From Planotetraspora thailandica (GTDB taxonomy: Bacteria > Actinomycetota > Actinomycetes > Streptosporangiales > Streptosporangiaceae), in NCBI RefSeq assembly GCF_016863335.1, contig NZ_BOOR01000083.1, positions 1 through 43,853 on the forward strand: DNA of 43,853 bases. The letters are read 5' to 3'. Positions 14,927 to 23,831 of this stretch are shown here, one piece after another. Both the position numbers and the translations under genes were made by a program. The notes beneath the pieces were generated by a model. It made no database searches. It saw only the letters and a list, made by a program, of their open reading frames with translations, and was not told the origin of the DNA. Position 1 is the first letter of the stretch, and the number at the start of each line of letters is the position of its first letter.

Positions 14927-16420
14927 ATGACGGTCACCCTGGAAAAGAGCGTCGAGGACTTCGTCGCCACTCCGCGTCAGCTCTTCATCGACGGGCAATG
15001 GGTGGACGCGGCCTCCGGCAAGACGTTCGCCACCCCGAATCCGGCCACCGGTGAGACGTTGGCGTACGTCGCCGAGGCCGACGCCGAGGACGTGAACCGC
15101 GCGGTGCGCGCGGCCCGCAGGGCGTTCTCCGGGCCGTGGTCCCGCATGACCGCCTCCCAGCGCGGACGGATCATCTGGAAGATCGGTGATCTGATCCTCG
15201 AGCACGCGGAGGAACTCGCCCAGCTCGAGTCGCTGGACAACGGCAAGCCCCTGGCCGTGGCACGGGCAGCCGACATCCCGCTGGCCGCGGACCTGTTCCA
15301 CTACATGGCAGGCTGGGCCACCAAGATCGAGGGCAACACGATCTCCCTGAACGTCCCGTACATGCCGGGTGCGGCCTTCCACGCCTACACCCTGCGCGAG
15401 CCGGTCGGTGTGGTCGGCCAGATCATTCCCTGGAACTTCCCCCTGCTCATGGCCGCGTGGAAGCTGGGACCCGCCCTGGCGACGGGGAACGTCGTGGTCC
15501 TCAAGCCCGCGGAGCAGACCCCGCTGTCGGCGCTGCGCCTCGCCGAGCTGATCGCCGAAGCCGGGGTGCCCGACGGCGTGGTCAACGTCCTTCCCGGGTA
15601 CGGCGAGACCGCCGGCGCGGCACTGGCCGCCCACGACGACGTCGACAAGGTCGCCTTCACCGGGTCCACCGAGGTCGGCAAGCTGATCGTGCACGCCGCG
15701 GCCGGGAACCTGAAGAAGGTCACGCTCGAGCTCGGCGGCAAGAGCCCCAACGTCGTCTTCGACGACGCCGACCCCGAGATCGCCATCGCGGGTGCCGCGA
15801 ACGCGATCTTCTTCAACCACGGCCAGTGCTGCGTGGCCGGATCCCGGCTGTTCGTCCAGGAGAGCCGATTCGACGAGGTCGTCGAAGGCGTTTCGGAGAT
15901 CGCCCGCGGCATCAAGCTCGGCTCCGGGCTCGAGGCCGACACGCAGATGGGCCCCCTGGTCTCCGACGAGCAGCTGCGCCGGGTGACCGGCTACCTGGAG
16001 TCGGGACGCGATGAGGGCGCCCAGATGCGGGCCGGCGGAAACCGGTACGGCGACCGCGGCTACTTCGTGGAACCCACTGTCATCATCGGTGCCCACCCAG
16101 ACGCGAAGATCGTCCGAGAGGAGATCTTCGGTCCGGTCGTGGTCGCCTCGCCGTTCTCCGACCTGGACGAGATCGCCGCCCAGGCCAACGCCAGCAGCTA
16201 CGGGCTCGGCGCCGGCATCTGGACCCGTGACATCGCCAAGGCGCACACGCTGGCCGGGAAGATCCGCGCGGGCACCGTCTGGATCAATTGCTACAACGTC
16301 TTCGATGCGGCGCTGCCGTTCGGCGGCTACAAGCAGTCCGGCTGGGGCCGCGAGATGGGCCACGAGGCTCTGGAGGCATACACCGAGGTCAAGGCGGTCT
16401 GCGCGCAGATCGGCGGGTGA
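14927..16420 (+). CDS. NAD(P)-dependent aldehyde dehydrogenase
   Basis: A 497-residue aldehyde dehydrogenase of the ALDH1/2-like class, oxidising aldehydes to acids with NAD(P). The catalytic cysteine is C302 in FFNHGQCCVAGSRLFV, the general base is E268 in VTLELGGKSP, and the nucleotide-binding GSTEVG lies at 246-251. PWNFPLLM (169-176) is the conserved cofactor-contact segment. Length and motifs are complete. ATG at 14927 follows GAAGGGAG at suitable spacing. The substrate cannot be read from sequence; the best comparisons are phenylacetaldehyde, betaine-aldehyde or retinal-type enzymes. A PadR regulator upstream would fit an aromatic aldehyde. A strong hairpin ends the transcript. Confidence 0.95.
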   Translation: MTVTLEKSVEDFVATPRQLFIDGQWVDAASGKTFATPNPATGETLAYVAEADAEDVNRAVRAARRAFSGPWSRMTASQRGRIIWKIGDLILEHAEELAQLESLDNGKPLAVARAADIPLAADLFHYMAGWATKIEGNTISLNVPYMPGAAFHAYTLREPVGVVGQIIPWNFPLLMAAWKLGPALATGNVVVLKPAEQTPLSALRLAELIAEAGVPDGVVNVLPGYGETAGAALAAHDDVDKVAFTGSTEVGKLIVHAAAGNLKKVTLELGGKSPNVVFDDADPEIAIAGAANAIFFNHGQCCVAGSRLFVQESRFDEVVEGVSEIARGIKLGSGLEADTQMGPLVSDEQLRRVTGYLESGRDEGAQMRAGGNRYGDRGYFVEPTVIIGAHPDAKIVREEIFGPVVVASPFSDLDEIAAQANASSYGLGAGIWTRDIAKAHTLAGKIRAGTVWINCYNVFDAALPFGGYKQSGWGREMGHEALEAYTEVKAVCAQIGG

Positions 16421-16476
16421 CCGGAGGACTCCCGAGGGCGCTGTGAGACCGGATATCCCGCACCGTCACCGGGACC

Positions 16477-16514
16477 GGGTGGGGCGGCCAGGCATCTGCC
16501 GGCCCGCCCCACCC
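16477..16514. terminator. Strong bidirectional terminator between convergent genes
   Basis: Perfect 11-base arms GGGTGGGGCGG (16477-16487) and CCGCCCCACCC (16504-16514) enclose a 16-base loop, followed by TTCTCGTTTGTC. It stands between the stops of the aldehyde dehydrogenase gene and the convergent desaturase gene, so it can serve both. Confidence 0.8.
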
Positions 16515-16538
16515 TTCTCGTTTGTCAGCCGCCCGAGA

Positions 16539-17510
16539 TCATGCACCTGGCGTTTGCTCGACGCGCGCGAGGCGGGCGAGCCGGGTCGGCGTCGGCCACC
16601 GTACGTCGTGGACGAGACCGAGTTTCTCGAAGACCCAGATGAGCCGGGCCGAGATGTCGATCTGGCCGGGCCGTACACCGTGCCGGGCGCACGTCGGGTC
16701 GGCGTGGTGCAGGTTGTGCCAGGACTCGCCCATGCTCAGGATCGCCAGCGGCCAGAAGTTCGCCGACTTGTCCCGCGTGGTGAACGGCCGGTCGCCGATC
16801 ATGTGGCAGATCGAGTTGACCGACCAGGTGACGTGGTGGAGCAACGCGATCCTGACCAGACCGGCCCAGAAGAAGGCGGTCACCGCCCCCCACAACGACC
16901 AGGTGAGCAGGCCGCCGAGCAAGGCCGGAAGGATCATCGTGACGGCGGTCAACGGACCGAACAGCCGGTGGACCAGGCGGATGTCCCGGTCGGCCAGCAG
17001 GTCGGGGATGAACCGCTGCTGGTTGGTCAGGTCACGGTCGAGCACCCAGCCCAGGTGGGCGTGCCAGAAGCCACGCGCCACCGCTGCCGGAGAGGTCCCG
17101 AACAGCCATGGCGAGTGCGGGTCGCCTTCCTTGTCGGAGAAGGCGTGGTGGCGGCGGTGGTCGGCGACCCAGTGCAGGATCGGGCCCTGCACCGCCATGC
17201 TGCCGACCACCGCCAGCGCGATCCGCAAGCCCCGGCGGGACTTGAACGCGCCATGGGTGAAGTAGCGGTGGAAGCCGACCGTGACGCCAAGGCACGTCAC
17301 CGTGTAGAAGAACGCGGCGAGGATGACGTCGACCCAGCCGAGTCCCCACCCCCAGGCGAAGGGGACAGCCGCCAGCACCGCGAGCAGCGGCACCGCGACG
17401 AAGACGTAGACCCCCACGTGTGCCGGGAGTCGACGCTTGCCGTCGACGATCGGTTTCGGACCGGGCGGGGTCCTCTCGGCCGACATCGGCTGGGCAACAA
17501 GATCGGCCAT
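16539..17510 (-). CDS. Membrane acyl-CoA (delta-9-type) fatty acid desaturase
   Basis: A 323-residue integral membrane di-iron desaturase. The three histidine boxes are intact: HRYFTH (81-86), HRRHH (118-122) and HNLHH (265-269). Hydrophobic helices lie at about 32-56, 60-80, 94-112, 186-206 and 210-228. It introduces a cis double bond into acyl-CoA or lipid-linked chains, using electrons from a ferredoxin or reductase that is not encoded nearby. Length is close to that of stearoyl-CoA-type desaturases. ATG at 17510 follows AAAGGTGA. It appears to be a single-gene unit and may adjust membrane fluidity. Confidence 0.93.
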   Translation of the reverse strand: MADLVAQPMSAERTPPGPKPIVDGKRRLPAHVGVYVFVAVPLLAVLAAVPFAWGWGLGWVDVILAAFFYTVTCLGVTVGFHRYFTHGAFKSRRGLRIALAVVGSMAVQGPILHWVADHRRHHAFSDKEGDPHSPWLFGTSPAAVARGFWHAHLGWVLDRDLTNQQRFIPDLLADRDIRLVHRLFGPLTAVTMILPALLGGLLTWSLWGAVTAFFWAGLVRIALLHHVTWSVNSICHMIGDRPFTTRDKSANFWPLAILSMGESWHNLHHADPTCARHGVRPGQIDISARLIWVFEKLGLVHDVRWPTPTRLARLARVEQTPGA

Positions 17511-17634
17511 GAAGTCACCTTTGCTCCGCAGCGTTTAAGCAGACCATAGCCCGCCGGAGCGTACGGTGCTCCGCCGCCCGGCGAACCGCAGTGGGTCAGC
17601 ACATGAACGCACCGCACTGCCAGTGCACGACAGC

Positions 17635-17663
17635 GGAAGGGCCCCCTTGCGGTGGGCCCTTCC
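17635..17663 (-). terminator. Terminator of the hydrolase/beta-helix gene
   Basis: Perfect 10-base arms GGAAGGGCCC and GGGCCCTTCC with a 9-base loop, beginning 22 bases after the stop codon of the large minus-strand gene. GC-rich and without a U-tract, as is common here. Confidence 0.8.
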
Positions 17664-17685
17664 GGTCAGTGCGTGAAGTGACGGA

Positions 17686-20600
17686 TCACCTCTTCTTGAT
17701 GAGCGTCACGTTGACGGACCGGCTCGCACTTTGACCGGTCGCGTTCTCGAATGTGATCGTGAGATCGACGGGGAGTTTGCCAATCTTGATCAAGGTTGGG
17801 CGGTACGCGGGTGCGACCGTCACGGTCAACGTGAAGGTGCTCCCGTTGCGCACCTGACGCGTGACCGTGTTCACCTTGTCGCCGGTCAAGGTGACCGTAC
17901 CGGCCGTGTTCACGGTGGCGGTGATCGTCGCCGTGCCCGCGTCGGCGTCGGTCGCCACCTTGTCGATCTTTACGGCCGGCGGCGGGGTCACGGGGGCCAC
18001 CGTGTAGGTCACCGGACTGGAGCGCGTGACGTTTCCGGATGAGTCGACGACCAGCGCCTGGAAGGTGACGTGCTTGCCCGCGTCCTTCGGACCCGGTGTC
18101 CAGCTGAGCTGATATGGCGCCGTAGTGGTGCTGCCGACCTTGGTGCCGTTGACCATCAGGGTCGCCGACTGGACGGCGAAGTCGTCGGTGCCCCGGATCA
18201 GCGGATGCACCGTCGATCCGACATGGAACTCAGATCCACGCCCCGGGTCGGCCACTTCGGCCGTCGGTGCGGAGTCGGCGATGAGACCTACTCCGGTCGG
18301 CACGCCCCGCGGCGGCGACGAGCGCGGACCGGTGACGGTGACCGTGGCCGCGCCCGTGCTGTCGGGACCGGAGATCGCCTTGAGCCCTGTACGCGGCGGG
18401 TGGCCCGTGCCGAGGTAGCTGCCCGACACGGCGAACGGGGCGCCCTCTCGGACAGCGGTGTTGTCAGCGTTGGCGTTGTACACCGCGAACCCGTTCCCGG
18501 TGATGATGTCGCCCGAAGCAGTGAGCGCTCCGGCCGTGTCGGTACCGGCGTCGGTCAGCAGGATGCCGTACGACTGCGACGGGGCGGGCGTGTAGTAGTT
18601 CCCGGTGACCCGGCTGTCCTTCACGAAGCCGGTCACACCGCTGGTGTACTTGACGCCGACCTGCGGGTACAGGCTGTTCGGCTTGCCCTTGACGACCGTG
18701 CCGGTCACGTAGCCGTGGTACCGGATGCCGGTCCTGACGGTGTTGTCCGGGCTGCCGTCCTTACCTCGGGCGCCGTCGAACAGGATTCCACCCGACTGGT
18801 AACCGGTGATCACGCTGTTCGTGACGGTGAGCTCGCTCTCGACCGTGCCGGAGCTCGCACCCTGGATCACGCCGGTCTTGACGACGCCCCAGCCGTGCGG
18901 GTGCTCGGCCAGTTCCTGCGCGTCGGTAGCGACCTTCATCGGGCCGACGACGCTGTTCGCGACGCGTCCAGCGGCGCCGAAGTAGGCGATGCCCGCCTCG
19001 GCCCAGACCTTCCCCGAGGTCACGGTCACGCCCGAGATGTCCACGAACATCTCGTTGGTGTCGGTCGAGCCGAGAGACTGCCTGGATACCGTGATCACGT
19101 TGCCGCCGCCGTCACGCAGGTACGGCTGATCGCCCGCCAAGGTCGCGAGCGACTGGTCCGGCTCGATGATCACCTTGTCCGCTCCCGCACCCTTGATCTT
19201 CAAGGGCTTGTTGATGGTCAGGCCGTTCCTCGCGCCTGCCTGGACGGGGCTGGACGTGCTGCTCACCGGAGTCGACGACTCCTGGTAGACACCCGCGCAC
19301 ACCACGATCGTGTCCCACGGCGCCGCATAGTCGACGGCCGTCTGGATCGAGGTGAACTGGGCGTTCGGGCACTGCTTCCTGTCATCGTCGACGGTCCAGG
19401 TCGTGTTCCCCTTCGGGTTCGCGACCACGTCGTTGAGCTTGACGTTGCCCGGAGTGTTGTCGTAGGCGGCGAGGTAGGTCGCGGGGTCCGGACCGCCGAG
19501 GGCGGACCGGCCGTAACCGGCGCCGTTGGCCTTGTCGCCGTCCGACAGGATCTTCGACCCCGCCTCGCTCTCCTGGAAGCGCACATCGGCCATCTCGATC
19601 GAGCCGGACTTCGGCATGTCACCCGCACCGAAGCGGAACTCGAGCTTCGATAAGGAGCCGACGTCCACGCCCTGTGCCGCGAACTCGCCGAGCGGGACGC
19701 GGATCTGGTCGAGGACGATGTGCGTGTTCGGCGTGTTCGTACCGGTCGACATGTGCAGAGCGTTGCCCCAGCGCGGGTCCCCGGCGTCGACGGTGCCCTC
19801 GTGACCGGCCGTGTCGCTCAGCGCGATCACGAAGTGCTGGGTCGTCGAGGCCGGGTCGTACGACGTCGGCAACTCGTTCGGCCACACCGGGTTCGCCGGG
19901 GTGCCGTTCACCGTCGTGTCCCTGGTGTTGTCGCCGCGGTTGTCGGCGCCCGGGTTGCGGGTGTCGAAGAAGTTGACGGCGGCGTCCAGAGCCAGAGCCT
20001 TGAGGCCACGCATGTCCTTCGACGCGGCCGGGATCTGGGCGGTGAGCGAGGCAGCCGAGTTCTGGTCCCATGCGAGAGTGAGCTGGCGACCGTAGGAGTG
20101 GTTGATCGGACCGTTCTCGCGGATGCCGTTCTGCCCGCCGAGTGCGCTCGCCGCAGGCAGCGGGCAGGGCTTGGCCGCGGCCGGCAGCCCGCTCTTGCCG
20201 AGCTGCGACGGCGCGAAGTCCTGGGGCTCCGGGTTGCACCAGTCGTAACCGCCCGCGGTCGTTGCCGGCTTCGGCGCGACACCGGCAGCCTGCGCGTACG
20301 GGTCCGCGAAACCGCTACCGCTCAGGGAGCCGCCGAGGGCGTTGAGCGTGAGCGGGTTCGCCACCTCGGGACGTATCACATCGACCCGCTCCTGCGGCGC
20401 GGCGAAGTAGGTCGTGTTGACCCGCTCGCTGCAGGGGATGGCCACGCCGGACGGGCTGGTGGGACAGGCGGTCGGCGGGACCTGCAGCCCCGTGGAGGTG
20501 TTCGAGAGCTCGCCGGTCATGTACGGCTGAAACGCGCCCTCGCCGCCCACGTAGCGGCGGAGGAAGGCGGCCATCGTCGCCAGCCCGAGCTTCTCCTGGT

Positions 20601-21810
20601 CGCCCATGCGTGCCGCGTCACCCGAGATCTTGGTGTTCACGGCGGGGTTGAGCGGATCGGAGTTGTCGATCGCGTAGTTCAGCTTCGGGTCGGTGTAGCT
20701 CGCCGCACCACTGAGCCGCAGGTTGTGCGGGTGGACGTTGTTGGTCGCGAACGGCGCCGAGTTGCCGCACGCCGCGTCGTTGTTGCCCTGGCCGTCCGCA
20801 CCGCCGTCGGCATACCAGACGCTGTTGTACCAGTTGTGGATCGCACCCAGCTGCTCCACCTGGATCCGCGGGAAGGGGTCGCCGGGGTTGACGTACTGGC
20901 TGCGCTCGAACAGCCGGGCGCCCTGCAGGTTGGAGACGTCGCCGTCACACATCGGCAGGATCGCCATGTACGGCATGCCGTACAGAGCCTTGCGTTCGTA
21001 GTCCACTGGCGCCAGTGATATGACACCGCGGATCGGATAACGCGGGCCGTCGGTGCGGATGCGGTTGTAGTCGAGGAAGTTCGCGACCGCGTCGCCACCC
21101 CGCGAGTGACCCATCAAGCCGATGCGGGTCAGGTCGAGGTGACCGGAGAGCGTTGTGCCGATGGTCGTGTGCGTGTCAACAGGTAAGCCTTTGGCCCGGT
21201 TCGCCGTGCTGATCGCGTCGAGGGCGGCGGCGATGAGCATGCGCCGGTTGTGCATGCCCTTGCCCTTGTTGTTGTCCTGCCGCATCATCAGCTGGTCCTG
21301 CGAGATGGAGAACGTCGTGTATCCCCAGGTGGCGAGGTTCTCCGCGAGGTACGCGTAACCGTTCTCGTTGTGCTTGAACTGCGCACAGGTGAGGTTCGCA
21401 CTGTCTTGCCCGGAGTCGCACGAGCCGTGGTTGCCGTGCACCAGGATGATCAGCGGGGAGGGCTTGGTACGCCGGGACCAGTCCGGCATGTAGAGCTGAC
21501 CGCGAATCTCGACCTGCTCCGGCGCCTGCGCCGTCCCCGCCGTTGGGGCGGCTCCGTCGGAGTTCGGCTCCTCGATGGCCGCCAGGCCGAACTTGGCCTC
21601 TTCGATGACCTGATGCCCGAACGGTCCGCGGGCCGTCGGGTCGGGCAGGTCCGCCGAATCCGTCGTTCGCGTCGCCGCTGCGGTCGGCGCCGCCGTCGTA
21701 GCAGCCGTGGCCGGAGCCGCCGTCGCCAGTGAGGTCAGCGCTACCGGGACCGCCAGTATGGCGATCACCCGGAGAAGCGCCCGAGCGCTCCTCCGTGTTC
21801 GTACTTTCAC
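17686..21810 (-). CDS. Giant secreted alpha/beta hydrolase fused to parallel beta-helix and Ig-like domain
   Basis: A 1374-residue exported protein. Residues 1-36 form a signal peptide with basic start, hydrophobic core and alanine-rich cleavage region. A serine-hydrolase domain follows: oxyanion-loop segment HGNHG (125-129), nucleophile S236 in GHSRGGD, and a likely catalytic histidine in QLGAIHNWYNS. The middle (about 480-780) is beta-rich and resembles carbohydrate- or ligand-binding modules. About 800-1160 reads as a right-handed parallel beta-helix, with repeated short turns such as SVVGPMKVAT and NSVITGYQSGGI. An Ig-like domain (about 1190-1285, VQSATLMVNGTKVGSTTTAP) and a C-terminal beta domain close it. 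GTG at 21810 follows GGGAGAG. Substrate is unknown; an extracellular esterase acting on a polymer is plausible. Confidence 0.85.
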   Translation of the reverse strand: MKVRTRRSARALLRVIAILAVPVALTSLATAAPATAATTAAPTAAATRTTDSADLPDPTARGPFGHQVIEEAKFGLAAIEEPNSDGAAPTAGTAQAPEQVEIRGQLYMPDWSRRTKPSPLIILVHGNHGSCDSGQDSANLTCAQFKHNENGYAYLAENLATWGYTTFSISQDQLMMRQDNNKGKGMHNRRMLIAAALDAISTANRAKGLPVDTHTTIGTTLSGHLDLTRIGLMGHSRGGDAVANFLDYNRIRTDGPRYPIRGVISLAPVDYERKALYGMPYMAILPMCDGDVSNLQGARLFERSQYVNPGDPFPRIQVEQLGAIHNWYNSVWYADGGADGQGNNDAACGNSAPFATNNVHPHNLRLSGAASYTDPKLNYAIDNSDPLNPAVNTKISGDAARMGDQEKLGLATMAAFLRRYVGGEGAFQPYMTGELSNTSTGLQVPPTACPTSPSGVAIPCSERVNTTYFAAPQERVDVIRPEVANPLTLNALGGSLSGSGFADPYAQAAGVAPKPATTAGGYDWCNPEPQDFAPSQLGKSGLPAAAKPCPLPAASALGGQNGIRENGPINHSYGRQLTLAWDQNSAASLTAQIPAASKDMRGLKALALDAAVNFFDTRNPGADNRGDNTRDTTVNGTPANPVWPNELPTSYDPASTTQHFVIALSDTAGHEGTVDAGDPRWGNALHMSTGTNTPNTHIVLDQIRVPLGEFAAQGVDVGSLSKLEFRFGAGDMPKSGSIEMADVRFQESEAGSKILSDGDKANGAGYGRSALGGPDPATYLAAYDNTPGNVKLNDVVANPKGNTTWTVDDDRKQCPNAQFTSIQTAVDYAAPWDTIVVCAGVYQESSTPVSSTSSPVQAGARNGLTINKPLKIKGAGADKVIIEPDQSLATLAGDQPYLRDGGGNVITVSRQSLGSTDTNEMFVDISGVTVTSGKVWAEAGIAYFGAAGRVANSVVGPMKVATDAQELAEHPHGWGVVKTGVIQGASSGTVESELTVTNSVITGYQSGGILFDGARGKDGSPDNTVRTGIRYHGYVTGTVVKGKPNSLYPQVGVKYTSGVTGFVKDSRVTGNYYTPAPSQSYGILLTDAGTDTAGALTASGDIITGNGFAVYNANADNTAVREGAPFAVSGSYLGTGHPPRTGLKAISGPDSTGAATVTVTGPRSSPPRGVPTGVGLIADSAPTAEVADPGRGSEFHVGSTVHPLIRGTDDFAVQSATLMVNGTKVGSTTTAPYQLSWTPGPKDAGKHVTFQALVVDSSGNVTRSSPVTYTVAPVTPPPAVKIDKVATDADAGTATITATVNTAGTVTLTGDKVNTVTRQVRNGSTFTLTVTVAPAYRPTLIKIGKLPVDLTITFENATGQSASRSVNVTLIKKR

Positions 21811-22352
21811 AACGCTCTCCCGAAAAAGGAGTTGAGGGGTATTGCAATCGGGACGCTAGTGATCGCACGTTTCTTGGGTGTTTCTTCATACGAAAGTCTC
21901 ATTTGGTGAGACGTTGTATACAGGGCGCCTGTGATGATGACCCGGACCCTGAAAGGAGAGCGCCCCGGGGCGCGTGGAACCCGCCCTCCGACGGGGCAAC
22001 CGGGCCGCCGGCACGACCAGCCGCTGAAGCGAGAACTGCTTCAGTCGCTACGCGACCGGACCGGATTCATGAAATGTCGAGGTCAGGGCACACAGCCATG
22101 TCCGCCGGTGGGGAGAGGCCATGACAATGCCCCCTGTTTCGTAAACCACGTGTTACGAAGCCGGCCTCGGCGACTCAATTCTTTTAACACCGAATAATTA
22201 CGCACGTAACAAACTCGGGCGTAATCTGGCTCGGATCGAATTTGAGGAGCCCAGGATTTTCCTTGCCTGAGCGCAGGGTCGTGCCCGAATGTGAATGGCG
22301 AGATTTTCGTGATCCCCGCTTCAACTGCGGCGAGGTAACGCTGCCAGTACGG
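21811..22352. other. 540-bp intergenic region upstream of the giant hydrolase gene
   Basis: No convincing gene is seen; an 88-codon plus-strand ORF has no recognisable features. The region holds the promoter of the hydrolase gene (its left part is AT-rich), a dyad GTCTCA-TTTGG-TGAGAC at 21896-21912, and two related palindromes at 22138-22209 listed separately. The right end receives the 3' end of the P450 transcript. Confidence 0.5.
22138..22209. promoter_or_regulatory. Two related TTACG palindromes, probable operators
   Basis: The first has arms TTCGTAA and TTACGAA (22138-22144 and 22153-22159) around an 8-base centre that includes CACGTG. The second is TTACGCACGTAA (22198-22209), arms TTACG/CGTAA with a 2-base centre. 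Both share the TTACG half-site and are 60 bases apart, which suggests one dimeric regulator binding twice on the same side of the helix. The regulator is unknown. Confidence 0.4.
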
Positions 22353-23630
22353 CTACGCAAGCCTCAGTGGCAGGCGGGCGAGGCGCCACGCGGCCGGCAC
22401 CGGCTGTCGCACGAGATCGTTGGGATCGACGGCCAGGGCGAGGTCGGGGAAGCGGCGGAGCAGCGCCTCGAAGGCCACTTCGCCTTCCTGGCGGGCAAGC
22501 GCCGCGCCCAGGCAGTAGTGCAAGCCATGGCCGAATCCCACATGGCTTTCGCGGCGGCCGTCCGGCTCACGGGTGAGGTCGAGCCGTTCCGGCGCGTCGA
22601 ACCGGCGCGGGTCGTGGTTCGCTCCGGCCAGCACGGCCGTCACCGCCTCGCCCCGGCGCACCGGCATGCCGCCGATCTCGAGGTCCTCGGTCGCGTAACG
22701 CAGCGCCGTGCCGTGGACGGGGCCGCACCAGCGCATCAACTCGTGGACCGCGCGTGGCATCAACCCAGGATCATCCCGAAGCAGGGCCAGCTGGTCAGGG
22801 TGGGTCAGCAGGGCGACGGTTCCGTTGCCGATCAGGTGGGCCGTGGTCTCGTGGCCCGCGATGACCAGGGTGAAGACCATGGTGATCAGCTCGGTGTCAC
22901 TGAGGCGATCTCCGTCCTCGTCGTGAGCGCGGATCAACCCGGTGAGCAGGTCATCGGCGGGCTCCGCGCGGCGCTGCTCGATCAGCTCCTGGATGTAGGC
23001 CACCATTTCGCGCAACGGCATGGCCAGCGCGCCTGGCTCTGGGGACACCAGGGCCGCGCTCCACTCCCGCCACCGCGGCCGGTCCTCCTCCGGGATGCCG
23101 ACCAGCTCGCAGATGACGGTGATCGGCAGGGGATAGGCGAACCGTTCCATCAGCTCGACGACGCCGTCCTCTGTCGCCGGCGCCAGCCCGTCGAGGAGAC
23201 GTTCGGTGATCTCCTCGATCCGCGGCCGCAGCTCCGCGACGTGGCGTGCGGTGAACGCGCGGGACACCAGCCTGCGCAGGCGGATGTGATCGTCACCGTC
23301 GATGGTCAGCATGCCGTCCAGCACATACCGCGCGCACTCGGGCGGGATGCCGCGCGCCCTGATGAACTCCTCGCGGATGTCCGCCACGTGCATGCCGGGA
23401 ACGCTCGCCGGATTGTTGACGAAGCGCCGGTCACTCAGCACCGTCATGACGTCGTCGTACCGGGTGACGAGCCAGATCGGAGACGCGATCCCGGGGAAGG
23501 TGCCGCGCGTCATCGGGGCCCGCTCCCGGATCCACGAGTAGCCGCGGTACGGATCGGCGAGCAGCGCGGGATCGGCCATGTCGACACTGCCGTCGGCACC
23601 GGTGAGGTGGGGATCGGCCTGAGTGCTCAT
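22353..23630 (-). CDS. Cytochrome P450 (class I, CYP107-like)
   Basis: A 425-residue soluble P450. The heme-ligand loop is GFGHGLHYCLGAALAR with C373; the I-helix oxygen-activation motif is AGHETT (258-263); the K-helix ExxR is E297-L-M-R300. These are the patterns of bacterial class I P450s that need a separate ferredoxin and reductase, neither of which is adjacent. ATG at 23630 follows GGAGGAC. Substrate cannot be told; the CYP107/105 range hydroxylates macrolides, terpenoids and xenobiotics. It looks like a single-gene unit. Confidence 0.95.
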   Translation of the reverse strand: MSTQADPHLTGADGSVDMADPALLADPYRGYSWIRERAPMTRGTFPGIASPIWLVTRYDDVMTVLSDRRFVNNPASVPGMHVADIREEFIRARGIPPECARYVLDGMLTIDGDDHIRLRRLVSRAFTARHVAELRPRIEEITERLLDGLAPATEDGVVELMERFAYPLPITVICELVGIPEEDRPRWREWSAALVSPEPGALAMPLREMVAYIQELIEQRRAEPADDLLTGLIRAHDEDGDRLSDTELITMVFTLVIAGHETTAHLIGNGTVALLTHPDQLALLRDDPGLMPRAVHELMRWCGPVHGTALRYATEDLEIGGMPVRRGEAVTAVLAGANHDPRRFDAPERLDLTREPDGRRESHVGFGHGLHYCLGAALARQEGEVAFEALLRRFPDLALAVDPNDLVRQPVPAAWRLARLPLRLA

Positions 23631-23775
23631 CGCTGTCCTCCGTAGACGGTCGGCCGAGTCTCGCCCGCGCGCGGAGGGCGATCATCACGCTGAGTGTTCG
23701 CTCGTACCCTCAGCGTACGACGGGCCGTCGCATCTCAGGCCGGAGGGAGTGCCGCTCGGCGGGGCGTGGAGCCGG

Positions 23776-23809
23776 CCCAGGTCAGGCGTGCCGACCATGC
23801 TGACCTGGG
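23776..23809 (-). terminator. Terminator of the S37 peptidase gene
   Basis: Perfect 10-base arms CCCAGGTCAG (23776-23785) and CTGACCTGGG (23800-23809) with a 14-base loop, 22 bases past the peptidase stop. It also isolates the divergent P450 promoter from read-through. Confidence 0.75.
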
Positions 23810-23831
23810 GCCGATTCCTACGGGATCCGCG

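Noticed and set aside
14867-16363. 498-codon minus-strand ORF opposite the aldehyde dehydrogenase
   Set aside because: Shadow of a complete aldehyde dehydrogenase with all catalytic residues; repetitive glycine/valine/aspartate composition and no family match.
18070-21018. Two long plus-strand ORFs opposite the giant hydrolase gene
   Set aside because: Antisense shadows; arginine/valine-rich without domain features, while the minus strand has a signal peptide and catalytic motif.
21931-22197. 88-codon plus-strand ORF between the hydrolase and P450 genes
   Set aside because: No ribosome binding site or family resemblance, and it runs through the palindromes.
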